Shown: in pieces, positions 35,399 through 45,000 of the stretch
Position numbering within the stretch: position 1 is the first letter of the stretch
Layout of the letters: every line of letters starts with the position of its first letter
DNA from: Aureimonas sp. Leaf427
Lineage (GTDB): Bacteria; Pseudomonadota; Alphaproteobacteria; Rhizobiales; Rhizobiaceae
Assembly: GCF_001425485.1 (NCBI RefSeq)
Contig: NZ_LMQW01000023.1
Coordinates: 378,574-442,573 of the forward strand
Direction: 5' to 3'
Length of the DNA: 64,000 nt
Made by a program: the position numbers and the translations under genes
Notes under the pieces: model-generated
Database searches by the model: none
What the model was told of the DNA's origin: nothing
What the model saw: the letters and a program-made list of their open reading frames with translations, nothing else

Positions 35399-35562
35399 GA
35401 CTGCGTCACCGAGCCCGGGCGCGCGCCGGCGCCCGCCTCCGTGGTTCCGATAATGATGTCGCCCCGCACGGCCCATCCGAGAATCGCGGAAAGACGAGCC
35501 TCGGCGGCGGCCAAGGACGCAGCGCGGCTTGCGCCGTCGAGGACGTGGGAACGGGCGGACAT
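35395..35562 (-). CDS. Small hypothetical protein coupled to ilvA
   Basis: A 55-residue protein. An Ala-rich helix ('DGASRAASLAAAEARLSAILGW') is followed by 'GDIIIGTTEAGAG'. CAGGAG lies eight bases before the ATG at 35562, and the TGA overlaps the ilvA ATG as ATGA, so the two are translationally coupled. It is not an attenuation leader: there is no run of Ile, Val, Leu or Thr codons. Unknown role; the coupling suggests a link to IlvA expression or function. Confidence 0.55.
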   Translation of the reverse strand: MSARSHVLDGASRAASLAAAEARLSAILGWAVRGDIIIGTTEAGAGARPGSVTQS

Positions 35563-35662
35563 GATCGAAACTCCTGGGGGTGGCGAGCCGGACGGCCGGG
35601 CTCGGCCCCCGCAATGTTCCAGACGCCCCGAAATGTAAAGACCGCGCCGCGCGGTCCCTCGA

Positions 35663-37465
35663 TCAGAGGAACAGATCAACGATCTCGAAACGGTCGACGT
35701 CGACGAGGCCCTTGTCCGAGATGCGAAGGCTCGGAATGACGACGAGGGCCAGCAGCGAGTGCTGCATATAGGCATTGTTCAGCGTGCAGCCGGCCTGCCG
35801 CATCGCCTCGATCAGCCGGTCCGCCTTCTCGGCGACGATCTCGGCGCGCTCGTTCGACATGAGGCCGGCGATCGGCATCTCGACCATCGCCTTCTCCTCG
35901 CCGCCCGCGAAGAACACGACGCCGCCGCCGACCTCCCCCAGCCGGTTCGCCGCGCGCGCCATGTTGTCGCGGCTCGTGCCGACGACGATCATGTGGTGGC
36001 TGTCATGGGCGACGGTGGAGGCCAGCGCGCAAGGGACGGAGTAGCCGAAGCCCGAGACGAAGGCGTTGGAGACGAGCCCGGTGGCCCGGTGGCGCTCCAC
36101 GAGGGCGATGTGGCAGACATCGGCCGCCGCATCCGGCTCGACGAAGCCGTCGACGATGGGCAGGCGAGCCTCCAGCGCGCGCGTCGGGGCCTGGTTCTCG
36201 ACGACGCCGATGACGCGCACATGGGCCGCGTTCGAGCCCTCCGGCGCCTTTACCGCGAAATCCTCGGCCGACAGATGCTTGCCGAGCCGCACGGTGGATT
36301 TGGCCTCCGCCGGATAGGGATAGGCGGGCAGGTTCGCCACGAGACGGCCGGCCTCGGCAAGCTTCATCCCGCGCGCATAGACGGCGTCGATCGAAAGCGT
36401 CGCCAGATCGGACACGAGAAGCAGATCCGCCCGGCGCCCTGGCGCGATCGAGCCGAGTTCGCGGGCAAGGCCGAAATGCTCGGCCGTGTTCAGCGTCGCC
36501 ATCTGGATGGCGGTGATCGGCTTCAAGCCTTGCGCGATGGCGTGGCGGACGACGCGGTCCATATGGCCGTCGCGAACCAGCGTGCCGGAATGGCAGTCGT
36601 CGGTGCAGAGGATGAAGTGCCGGCTGTCGAGGCCCATTTCGGTGACGGCCTTCACCTGCTCGGCGACGTCGTACCATGCCGAGCCGAGGCGGAGCATGGC
36701 CTTCATGCCCTGGCGCACGCGGGCGGCGGCGTCGGATGCGCGCGTTCCCTCGTGATCGTCTTCCGGCCCGCCCGCGACATAGCCGTGGAAGGGCAGGCCG
36801 AGGTCCGGCGAGGCGTAGTGTCCGCCGACGGTCTTGCCCGCGCGCCGTGTCGCCTCGATCGCGCCGGTCATGACGAGGTCGTTGGCCGCGACGCCCGGAA
36901 AGTTCATGACCTCGCCGAGCCCGACGATGTTCGGCCAGGCCATGGCCTCGGCGATCTCGGCCGCGCCGAGTTCGGCGCCGCCCTCCTCCAGCCCCGGCGC
37001 GGACGGCACGCAGGACGGCATCTGGACGAAGACGTTGACCGGCTGCGCCATCGCCTCGTCGTGCATCAGCCGAACGCCGGGCAGGCCGAGCACGTTGGCG
37101 ATCTCGTGGGGATCGATGAACATCGAGGTCGTGCCGTGCGGAATGACGGCGCGGCAGAACTCCGTCACCGTCACCATGCCGCTCTCGACATGCATATGCG
37201 CGTCGCAGAGGCCGGGCACGAGATAACGCCCCTCCGCCTCGACCACTTCGGTCCCCGCCCCGATCGCGTGGGACGCGTCAGGCCCGCAATAGGCAAAGCG
37301 CCCGTCGCGGATGGCGATGTCCGTGTTCGGGATGATCTCACCGGAATGGACGTTCACCCAGCGCCCGCCCCGGATCACCAGATCCGCCGGCGCGCGGCCC
37401 ATCGCGACGTCGACCAGCCGCGGCGCGGCGGTCTCGAAAGGGCTGAGGGTGGCGGTCTTGGTCAT
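35663..37465 (-). CDS. ade: Adenine deaminase
   Basis: A 600-residue amidohydrolase that converts adenine to hypoxanthine for purine salvage. Metal-binding motifs of the AdeC type are present: 'PGLCDAHMHVESGM' near residue 90, 'IDPHEIANVLG', 'GHYASPDLG' and 'CTDDCHSG'. The C-terminal domain with 'VAHDSHHMIVVG' and 'FFAGGEEKAMVEMPIAGLMS' is specific to adenine deaminases. The start is uncertain between ATG at 37465 and ATG at 37480; neither has a strong ribosome site. It lies alone on the minus strand. Confidence 0.93.
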   Translation of the reverse strand: MTKTATLSPFETAAPRLVDVAMGRAPADLVIRGGRWVNVHSGEIIPNTDIAIRDGRFAYCGPDASHAIGAGTEVVEAEGRYLVPGLCDAHMHVESGMVTVTEFCRAVIPHGTTSMFIDPHEIANVLGLPGVRLMHDEAMAQPVNVFVQMPSCVPSAPGLEEGGAELGAAEIAEAMAWPNIVGLGEVMNFPGVAANDLVMTGAIEATRRAGKTVGGHYASPDLGLPFHGYVAGGPEDDHEGTRASDAAARVRQGMKAMLRLGSAWYDVAEQVKAVTEMGLDSRHFILCTDDCHSGTLVRDGHMDRVVRHAIAQGLKPITAIQMATLNTAEHFGLARELGSIAPGRRADLLLVSDLATLSIDAVYARGMKLAEAGRLVANLPAYPYPAEAKSTVRLGKHLSAEDFAVKAPEGSNAAHVRVIGVVENQAPTRALEARLPIVDGFVEPDAAADVCHIALVERHRATGLVSNAFVSGFGYSVPCALASTVAHDSHHMIVVGTSRDNMARAANRLGEVGGGVVFFAGGEEKAMVEMPIAGLMSNERAEIVAEKADRLIEAMRQAGCTLNNAYMQHSLLALVVIPSLRISDKGLVDVDRFEIVDLFL

Positions 37466-37607
37466 CGTCGCATCCAGCATTCATCGTCGGCGGCATTGTG
37501 CAGCGCGAGCGGGCGGCGTCCAGCGGGAAAGAAGTAAGGCATGCGAAAGATGTGAGCGCTATGATTGCACCCGGCGCAGACGATACGCTTCCAGAGGGCA
37601 TGAACCG

Positions 37608-37835
37608 ATGAAACTTCTGCTGGCTCTCGCCCTGATCGGCCACCTCGCGCCGCCGCCGCCGAGCGCATCGATATCGCCACGGTTCGAGACAGTCGAGGCG
37701 TTCTGCAAGGGCTGTGGCTGCCGCGGCGGGCCTGGCTGGCGCATCCATCGCACCGGCCAGTGCGCGAGCAAGAAGAACCTCGCCAAGGAATGCGGCAGCC
37801 CGCCCTCGCCGGCTTTGTGCACGAAGGAAAACTGA
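37608..37835 (+). CDS. Small exported cysteine-rich protein
   Basis: A 75-residue protein. Residues 1-20 form a short signal peptide ('LLLALALIGHLA'), followed by a compact domain with six Cys: 'FCKGCGCRGGPGWR', then 'GQCASKK' and 'KECGSPPSPALC'. The FCKGCGCRGGPG segment recurs in small unnamed proteins of Rhizobiales as far as I recall. The Cys pattern suggests disulfides in the periplasm or metal binding. GAGGG precedes the ATG at 37608. Unknown function. Confidence 0.65.
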   Translation: MKLLLALALIGHLAPPPPSASISPRFETVEAFCKGCGCRGGPGWRIHRTGQCASKKNLAKECGSPPSPALCTKEN

Positions 37836-37969
37836 GGGGTTTCCGACAGGCGCCGAGACGATTGAGCGGTTGGGAAAAACGCGCTAGTCACGAGACGTGA
37901 GGCTCGATTGCAAAACCGTCAGCCGGTTCTGCAGCACCGGCCTCATGAAAGCCTTGCGCCACAAGGCTT

Positions 37970-38055
37970 GCGGGCGTGGCGAAATGGTAGACGCAAGGGA
38001 CTTAAAATCCCTCGGGCCTCGTCCCGTGCGGGTTCGAGTCCCGCCGCCCGCACCA
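37970..38055 (+). tRNA. tRNA-Leu (TAA)
   Basis: An 86-nt class II tRNA with a long variable arm. Acceptor GCGGGCG pairs with CGCCCGC, the anticodon is TAA in ACTTAAAAT, the T-loop is TTCGAGT, A73 is the Leu discriminator and CCA is encoded. A perfect hairpin (GCCTTG-CGCCA-CAAGGC, 37951-37967) lies immediately upstream. Confidence 0.96.
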
Positions 38056-38079
38056 CTCTCTCATCACATACAAAAAAGG

Positions 38080-38109
38080 GAAGCGCCCGGAAGACGCTCC
38101 CCCTGTCGC
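38080..38109 (-). terminator. Terminator of wrbA
   Basis: GGGAAGCG pairs with CGCTCCC around a short loop between the tRNA and the wrbA stop. On the minus strand the stem is followed by TTTTTT. Confidence 0.65.
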
Positions 38110-38128
38110 CGGTCGAGCCGGCCGTCCG

Positions 38129-38728
38129 TCAGCCGAAGAGCTTGGTCGCGATCTCGGCGATGTGCTTGCCCTGGAAGCGGGCGCCGTCGAGGTCGTTCGC
38201 GCTCGGCTGGCGCGAGCCGTCGCCGCCGGCGATGGTGGTCGCGCCGTAGGGCGAGCCGCCGGTGATCTGACTGTTGTCCATCTGGCCCTGGAAGGAATAG
38301 GGCAGGCCGACGACGATCAGGCCGTGATGCAGGAAGACCTTGTGCACGGAGAAGAGCGTGGCTTCGTTGCCGCCGTGCTGGGTCGCGCTGGAGGTGAAAG
38401 CGCCGCCGACCTTGCCGACGAGCTTGCCCTGGAACCAGAGACCGCCCGTGCGGTCCCAGAAGGACGCCATCTGCGAGCTCATGTTGCCGTAGCGCGTGGG
38501 CGCGCCGACGATGATCGCGTCGTAGCCGGCCAGATCCTCCGGCTGGGCCTCGGGGAAGTCGTGGTCGGTCTTGAAATGCGCGGCGGCGACGACGTCGGCC
38601 GGAGCCGTTTCGGGCACGCGCTTGATGTCGACCGATGCGCCCGCGCTCCTGGCGCCGTCCGCCACGGCCTTCGCCATCGTCTCGATATGTCCGTAGCTCG
38701 AATAATAGAGCACCAGCACCTTGGCCAT
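38129..38728 (-). CDS. wrbA: NAD(P)H:quinone oxidoreductase, type IV (WrbA)
   Basis: A 199-residue flavodoxin-like FMN enzyme that reduces quinones by two electrons and limits oxidative stress. '[20 protein letters not shown]' is the FMN phosphate loop; '[23 protein letters not shown]' and '[10 protein letters not shown]' are WrbA-specific. Length matches the family. The ATG at 38728 has GGGGAACGACC just before it. Confidence 0.95.
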   Translation of the reverse strand: MAKVLVLYYSSYGHIETMAKAVADGARSAGASVDIKRVPETAPADVVAAAHFKTDHDFPEAQPEDLAGYDAIIVGAPTRYGNMSSQMASFWDRTGGLWFQGKLVGKVGGAFTSSATQHGGNEATLFSVHKVFLHHGLIVVGLPYSFQGQMDNSQITGGSPYGATTIAGGDGSRQPSANDLDGARFQGKHIAEIATKLFG

Positions 38729-38944
38729 GGTCGTTCCCCTCGATCACCGGCGACGCGCCCAACCGGCTGCCGCATCCGCGCCTAGAGATAGGCGAACCGG
38801 CGTCTTGGGAAGCCACCCGCGACGCTACGATCCGTCAACGCTGAGGCGACTGTCGGATGGGACATGGCGGCGCCTTGCATTTTGCCGCGGCGCAACGCTC
38901 TCATCGCGCTTCAGATTCGCCGATCCTTGACCCGAGTGCCCGCC

Positions 38945-39721
38945 ATGACGACACAGCCGCCGAAGACCGCCATGCTCGCCATCGGAGACGAGATCCTCTC
39001 GGGCCGGACGAAGGACAAGAACATCGGCCATCTCGCCGAGGTTCTGACGGCGGCCGGCATCGATCTCTGCGAGGTCCGCATCGTCGGCGACGAGCCCGCG
39101 CGGATCGCCGATACGGTGAACACGCTGCGCCGCGAATACGACTACGTCTTCACGTCGGGCGGCATCGGCCCGACCCATGACGACGTGACGGCGGATGCGA
39201 TCGGGGCGGCCTTCGCCCTCCCCGTCACCGAGCATCCCGAAGCCGTGGCGCTGCTCGCCGCGCATTACGAAAGGCGCGAGATGCCCTTCACCGAGGCACG
39301 CCGCCGGATGACGCGCACGCCCGAAGGCGCCAGCCTCATCGACAATCCCGTTTCCACCGCGCCGGGCTTTCGCATCGACAACGTCTTCGTCATGGCCGGT
39401 GTGCCCGCCGTGTTCCAGGCCATGCTCGACAATGTCCTGAAGGAGCTCCCGACGGGCGAGCCGATGCGCAGCGCCTCGGTCGACTGTCCCTATGGCGAAG
39501 GTGATATCGGCGGGCCGCTGCGCGCCGTGCAGGGGCGCCATTCCGGCGTCGCCATCGGCTCCTATCCGCGCTTCGGCGGCGGCCCCTCCGGCTATTCCGC
39601 CGAGATCGTGCTGCGCTCGCGCGATCCGGCCAAGATCGAGGCGGCGAAGGCGGATGTCGAGGCGATGCTTACCGAGGTCGGCCGCTCGCTTGGCCTTGTC
39701 GGCAAAGACGCCGGCGTCTAG
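38945..39721 (+). CDS. CinA N-terminal / MoaB-like molybdopterin-binding domain protein
   Basis: A 258-residue protein of the CinA-N (COG1058) family: 'AMLAIGDEILSGRTKDKNI', 'YVFTSGGIGPTHDDVTADAI', then 'MAGVPAVFQAML'. In CinA this domain is linked to ADP-ribose or nucleotide pyrophosphatase activity in NAD recycling. The nicotinamide-mononucleotide amidohydrolase domain is missing, as in many alphaproteobacterial stand-alone versions. The ATG at 38945 begins the conserved part. gpt follows 27 bases later and is probably co-transcribed. Confidence 0.88.
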   Translation: MTTQPPKTAMLAIGDEILSGRTKDKNIGHLAEVLTAAGIDLCEVRIVGDEPARIADTVNTLRREYDYVFTSGGIGPTHDDVTADAIGAAFALPVTEHPEAVALLAAHYERREMPFTEARRRMTRTPEGASLIDNPVSTAPGFRIDNVFVMAGVPAVFQAMLDNVLKELPTGEPMRSASVDCPYGEGDIGGPLRAVQGRHSGVAIGSYPRFGGGPSGYSAEIVLRSRDPAKIEAAKADVEAMLTEVGRSLGLVGKDAGV

Positions 39722-39748
39722 AGGCTGTTTTTTGACCGGAGAGCCGTC

Positions 39749-40246
39749 ATGTCGAGCGTCGAGAAGTCCTTTCCCGTTTCCTGGGATCAGTTCCACCGCG
39801 ATGCGCGGGCCCTGGCCTGGCGCCTTGCGGGCATCCGCCCGGAGTGGAAGGCGATCGTCTGCATCACGCGCGGCGGGCTGGTCCCGGCCGCGATCATCTC
39901 GCGCGAGCTCGGCACGCGCCTGATCGAGACGGTCTGCATCGCCTCCTATCACGAGTATTCCGAGCAGGGAGAGCTGCGCGTCCTCAAGGAAATCTCGCCG
40001 CTCCTCATCGAGGACGAGGGCGAAGGCATCCTGATCGTCGACGATCTCACCGACACCGGCAAGACCGCCGGCCTCGTGCGGGCCATGCTGCCGAAGGCCC
40101 ATTTCGCCACCGTCTACGCCAAGCCGAAGGGCCGGCCGCTGGTCGATACGTTCATCACCGAGGTCAGCCAGGACACCTGGATCTTCTTTCCCTGGGATCT
40201 CGGCCTGACCTTCCAGGCGCCGATCGCCAAGGGCTCGGCCGGCTGA
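39749..40246 (+). CDS. gpt: Xanthine-guanine phosphoribosyltransferase
   Basis: A 165-residue purine salvage enzyme that joins xanthine or guanine to PRPP. The PRPP-binding motif is '[14 protein letters not shown]' (about 91-104), and '[18 protein letters not shown]' is the N-terminal phosphate region. Length is that of the bacterial Gpt family. It follows the CinA-type gene and converges on the histidine kinase gene. Confidence 0.94.
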   Translation: MSSVEKSFPVSWDQFHRDARALAWRLAGIRPEWKAIVCITRGGLVPAAIISRELGTRLIETVCIASYHEYSEQGELRVLKEISPLLIEDEGEGILIVDDLTDTGKTAGLVRAMLPKAHFATVYAKPKGRPLVDTFITEVSQDTWIFFPWDLGLTFQAPIAKGSAG

Positions 40247-40270
40247 GCCGAACCGGCTCGGCCGGGTCGA

Positions 40271-41425
40271 TCAGGCCCGCTCGGCGAGATCGATCTCCGC
40301 GACGAGGACGAGGCCGGACCCCGGCCAGTCCCGCGTGATCGATCCATTGTGCTGGCGCACGACCAGCGTTTCCAGGAGCTTGGAGCCGAAACCTCGCGTT
40401 ACGGGTTGGGCCGAGATGGCGACCCCCGTCTCGCGCCATTCCAGCCGCAGGCGCCGCCGACCCTCCCCGTCCATCTCGCGCCAGGCGACGTGGATGAAGC
40501 CGCCCTTCGCGATCGCGCCGTATTTGGCAGCGTTCGTGCCGAGTTCGTGCGCGACCATGCCGATGGAGACCGCCTCCTCGTCGCTGACGCGCACGGTCTC
40601 GCCGTCGAAGGTCAGGTGCGAGCCCAGCGTGCCCCGGACGCCTTCGTCGTAGTGGCAGAGCTCGTTGGCGAGGATTTCACCGACCGTGGTGCCGCGCGAT
40701 CCGGCATCGGCGAGAAGCGACTGGGTGCGGGCGAGCGCCGCGATCCGCTCGACCACCGCCTCGCGCAGGGCAACCGCATCCCCCTGTCCGCGCAGCGTCA
40801 GGCTCACGATGGCCTGCACCTTGGCGAAGCTGTTCTTCACCCGGTGCTCCATCTCGCGCATGAGCAGCATCCGCGCCGCCTCCGCCTCTTCGCGGCGGCG
40901 AATCTCCTGGCGGAGCGACAATTCGGTCTCGATGATGCCGGCGAGATCGGCGAGCAGTTCCTCCTCCTCCTCCGTCCAGGTCCGGGGCACGACGTCGATC
41001 GCGCAAAGCGAGCCGATGACGACGCCGTCCGCCCGCCGGATGGGATGGCCGATATAGGCCTCGACGCCGAGATCGCCGATCGCGAGATTGTCGCAGACGA
41101 GCGGATGCGAGCGGGCGTCCGCGACGACGAGCGGCGCTTCGGTTCGAACGACATACTGGCAGAAGGAATGGGTGAGCGGCGTCTCGCGGCGCGAATGCCA
41201 GGGCTCGGGCAGGCCGATCTCGCCCTTGAAGAACTGACGGTCCCGATCGAGAATCGTCACCAGCGCCACGGGGGCGCGAAGCAGGCGCGCGACGAGATTG
41301 GTGACGCGGTCGAAGGCCTCCTCTCGGGGCGTGTCGAGAAGGTCTTCAGCGCCATAGGGTTCCGGATCGACGCCTGCGCTCCCCTTCTCCGCTTCCGACA
41401 GGCTCCCGCCCTCGTTCTGCGCCAT
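40271..41425 (-). CDS. HWE-family sensor histidine kinase with GAF domain
   Basis: A 384-residue kinase without membrane segments. The GAF domain covers about residues 30-170 ('FDRVTNLVARLLRAPVALVTILD' to 'GSLCAIDVVPRTW'). The phospho-acceptor box is 'EMEHRVKNSFAKVQ' with His194. The ATP-binding part has 'HELGTNAAKYGA' and 'LRLEWRETG', which supply the HWE-family residues. HWE kinases are abundant in Rhizobiales and often act in light, general stress or phosphorelay signalling. No response regulator is adjacent. The ATG at 41425 is chosen over longer frames that lack homology. Confidence 0.9.
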   Translation of the reverse strand: MAQNEGGSLSEAEKGSAGVDPEPYGAEDLLDTPREEAFDRVTNLVARLLRAPVALVTILDRDRQFFKGEIGLPEPWHSRRETPLTHSFCQYVVRTEAPLVVADARSHPLVCDNLAIGDLGVEAYIGHPIRRADGVVIGSLCAIDVVPRTWTEEEEELLADLAGIIETELSLRQEIRRREEAEAARMLLMREMEHRVKNSFAKVQAIVSLTLRGQGDAVALREAVVERIAALARTQSLLADAGSRGTTVGEILANELCHYDEGVRGTLGSHLTFDGETVRVSDEEAVSIGMVAHELGTNAAKYGAIAKGGFIHVAWREMDGEGRRRLRLEWRETGVAISAQPVTRGFGSKLLETLVVRQHNGSITRDWPGSGLVLVAEIDLAERA

Positions 41426-41880
41426 GTCCGTTGACTCCACGCGGACCGTGGCGACGCGTCCGACACCATGACCGATCTCTGCGATCCTGCATCGCCTTGG
41501 GGGAAAAGGTGCATGTCGGCTTTTCGTCAAGGTTGGCCCCGACCGATTCCCTTTTCGGTCGCGTTGAAGATGCCGATGGGAAGGGCTCGTCGGTGTTATG
41601 CCCGCTATCCCCGATCTTCTTCCGATCCCGCTCGCCCGACCGCAATTCCAGCCCGCCTTTCCTTGACCGGACCGGCCTTGCAGCGTGACAACCGGCACCG
41701 GACGGTTCTGCAAATCTGTGGATAAATCGGACGCGGCGATCCTCGGCGGACGCTGCGGAAGATCGATCGGGACCTCAGCAGAATCGGCGATGGCGGGCAT
41801 TTTAACTAAGTTTGACGAGAGCCGGGGAACGCCGGACTCGGCGATGGACCCGGCGGAAAGACTCGCTTAAGCATCTCGCA
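41426..41880. other. Intergenic region upstream of nrdJ
   Basis: About 455 bases with no gene I can support. I looked for a cobalamin riboswitch before nrdJ and did not find the conserved B12-box elements. Confidence 0.45.
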
Positions 41881-41897
41881 TCTACTATATCTGGTGT
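41881..41897. promoter_or_regulatory. Candidate NrdR box upstream of nrdJ
   Basis: TCTACTATATCTGGTGT resembles the NrdR repressor site (ACAcwATATAtwGTGT-like, AT-rich centre flanked by C/G). It lies about 115 bases before the nrdJ start. NrdR usually binds two boxes; I see only one good copy. Confidence 0.4.
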
Positions 41898-42010
41898 CCG
41901 ACACCGCATTCACGACTAAATGACCGCCGGCCACCGCCGGGCCACCGTCGAACCCCTTTTCGACGACGGGACCATCGCGTCCTGTCGGCTGACGCACCGA
42001 GGATGAACCC

Positions 42011-45000
42011 ATGGGCATGACGATCGAACGCCGCTCGACCAAGGCCGGCACCAGCGCCTATGAGACGATCCCGTTCCGCGAGGCGACGAGCGAAATCAAG
42101 AACCCCGACGGCTCCATCGTCTTCCGCCTGGAAGGCATCGCGGTGCCCGCGCAGTTCAGCCAGGTCGCGGCCGACATTCTGGCGCAGAAGTATTTCCGCA
42201 AGGCGGGCGTGCCGAAGATCCTGCGCCGCGTCGAAGAGAACGACGTGCCGTCCTGGCTCTGGCGCTCCGTGCCCGACGAGGAGGCGCTGGCGCTGATCCC
42301 GGAAGCCGAGCGCACGGGCTCCGAGATGGACGCGCGGCAGGTCTTCGACCGCCTCGCGGGCACCTGGACCTACTGGGGCTGGAAGGGCGGCTACTTCGCC
42401 TCCGAGGAGGATGCGCGCGCGTTCCGCGACGAGCTCGCCTACATGCTCGCCACCCAGAAGGTCGCGCCGAACTCCCCGCAATGGTTCAACACCGGCCTTC
42501 ATTGGGCCTATGGCATCGACGGCCCCGGCCAGGGCCATTTCTACGTCGACTACCTGACGGGCGAGCTCACCCGCTCGACCTCGGCCTACGAACATCCGCA
42601 GCCCCATGCCTGCTTCATCCAGTCCGTCGCCGACGATCTCGTGAACGAGGGCGGCATCATGGACCTCTGGGTGCGCGAGGCGCGCCTCTTCAAGTACGGC
42701 TCGGGCACGGGCTCCAACTTCTCGAAGCTGCGCGGCGAAGGCGAGAAGCTGGCCGGCGGCGGCAAGTCCTCCGGCCTCATGAGCTTCCTCAAGATCGGCG
42801 ACCGGGCCGCCGGTGCCATCAAGTCGGGCGGCACGACGCGCCGCGCCGCCAAGATGGTCGTGGTCGACATCGACCATCCCGACATCGAGAAGTACATCAT
42901 GTGGAAGGTGCGCGAGGAGGAGAAGGTCGCCGCCCTCGTCACCGGCTCCAAGACCGTCTCCAAGCACCTGAAGCTCATCCTCTCGGCCTGCGTGAACTGT
43001 GAAGGCCCTGAAGGCGACTGCTTCGAGCCCATGAAGAACCCGGCGCTGAAGCGCGCGGTGAAGGACGCCAAGCGCGCCCAGGTTCCCGAGAACTACGTCA
43101 AGCGCGTCATCCAGTTCGCGCGCCAGGGCTATACGGACATCGAGTTTCCCGTGCTCGACACCGATTGGGACTCGGAGGCCTATCTGACGGTCGCCGGCCA
43201 GAACTCGAACAACTCGGTGCGCGTCACCGACGACTTCCTGCGCCTCGTCGAGACCGACGGCGACTGGAACCTCACCGCACGCCGCGACGGGCGCGTGGTG
43301 AAGACGCTGAAGGCGCGCGAGCTGTGGAGCCAGGTCGGCTACGCCGCCTGGGCCTCCGCCGATCCCGGCATCCAGTTCCACACGACGATCAACGACTGGC
43401 ACACCTGCCCGGAGGGCGGCGAGATCATCGCCTCCAATCCGTGCTCGGAATACATGTTCCTCGACGACACCGCCTGCAATCTAGCCTCGCTGAACCTTCT
43501 CCAGTTCCGCGAAGCAACGGGCCGCTTCGACACCGAGGCCTTCGAGCATGCGACGCGCCTCTGGACGATCGTGCTCGAGATCTCCGTCCTCATGGCGCAG
43601 TTCCCCTCCAAGGAGATCGCGCAGCGCTCCTACGACTACCGCACGCTGGGCCTCGGCTTCGCCAATATCGGCGGCTTCCTGATGACCTCGGGCATTCCCT
43701 ACGATTCGGCCGAGGGGCGCGCGATCTGCGCCGCCGTCTCGGCCCTGATGACGGGCGTCTCCTATGCGACCTCGGCCGAGATGGCCGGCAAGCTCGGCGC
43801 CTTCCCCGAATACGAGCGCAATGCCGACCACATGCTGCGCGTCATGCGCAACCATTCCCGCGCCGCCCACGGCACCGCCAACGGCTACGAGGGGCTGGCG
43901 GTCGATCCCGTTCCGCTCGACCATGCCTCGCTGAAGGACAAGCGCCTCTCCGGCCGCGCCAAGGCCGCCTGGAGCCATGCCGTCGAGCTCGGTACGCAGC
44001 ACGGCTACCGCAACGCGCAGGTCTCCGTCATCGCGCCGACCGGCACGATCGGCCTCGTCATGGACTGCGACACGACGGGCATCGAGCCGGACTTCGCCCT
44101 GGTGAAGTTCAAGAAGCTCGCCGGCGGCGGCTACTTCAAGATCATCAACAACGCCGTTCCCGCGGCGCTGCGCACGCTCGGCTACGGCGAGGCCCAGATC
44201 GCGGAGATCGAGGCCTATGCCGTGGGCCACGGCAATCTCAACCAGGCGCCCGCCATCAACCCCGGCAGCCTGCGCGCCAAGGGCTTCGGCGACGAGCAGA
44301 TCACGGCGCTGAACACGGCGCTGAAGAGCGCCTTCGACATCAAGTTCGTGTTCAACCGCTGGACGCTGGGAGACGCCTTCTGCAAGGACGTGCTCGGCGT
44401 GACCGACGCGCAGCTCGCCGACTTCTCCTTCGAGCTCCTGCCGCATCTCGGCTTCTCCAAGGCCGATATCGAGGCGGCGAACGTCCATGTCTGCGGAGCG
44501 ATGACGCTGGAAGGCGCGCCGCATCTTCAGGACAAGGACCTGCCGGTCTTCGACTGCGCCAATGCCTGCGGGCGCATCGGCAAGCGCTTCCTCTCGGTCG
44601 AGAGCCACATCCGCATGATGGCGGCCGCCCAGCCCTTCATCTCGGGCGCCATCTCCAAGACGATCAACATGCCGAACGAGGCGACCGTCGAGGAGTGCAC
44701 CAAGGCCTACATGCTCTCCTGGAAGCTCGCGCTGAAGGCGAACGCGCTCTATCGCGACGGCTCCAAGCTCTCCCAGCCGCTGAACGCCTCGCTGATCGCC
44801 GAGGACAGCGACGAGGACGACGACATCGTCGAGGAGACGGCCGCCGCCCTCATCGCGGCGCCCTCCGCCGCCCGCGCGACGGAAGTCGCCGAGCGCATCG
44901 TCGAGCGCATCGTGGAAAAGGTCATCCGCGACCGCGAGAAGCTGCCGAACCGCCGCAAGGGCTATACGCAGAAGGCGATCGTCGGCGGGCACAAGGTCTA

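Noticed and set aside
35759..37537. Long open frame antisense to adenine deaminase
   Set aside because: Same GC artefact; the deaminase frame carries all catalytic motifs.
37951..37967. Perfect hairpin before tRNA-Leu as a terminator
   Set aside because: No T tract and no gene ending just before it; it may only be part of the tRNA leader.
41426..42010. Cobalamin riboswitch upstream of nrdJ
   Set aside because: The expected B12-box and pairing elements are not visible; only the weak NrdR-like site remains.
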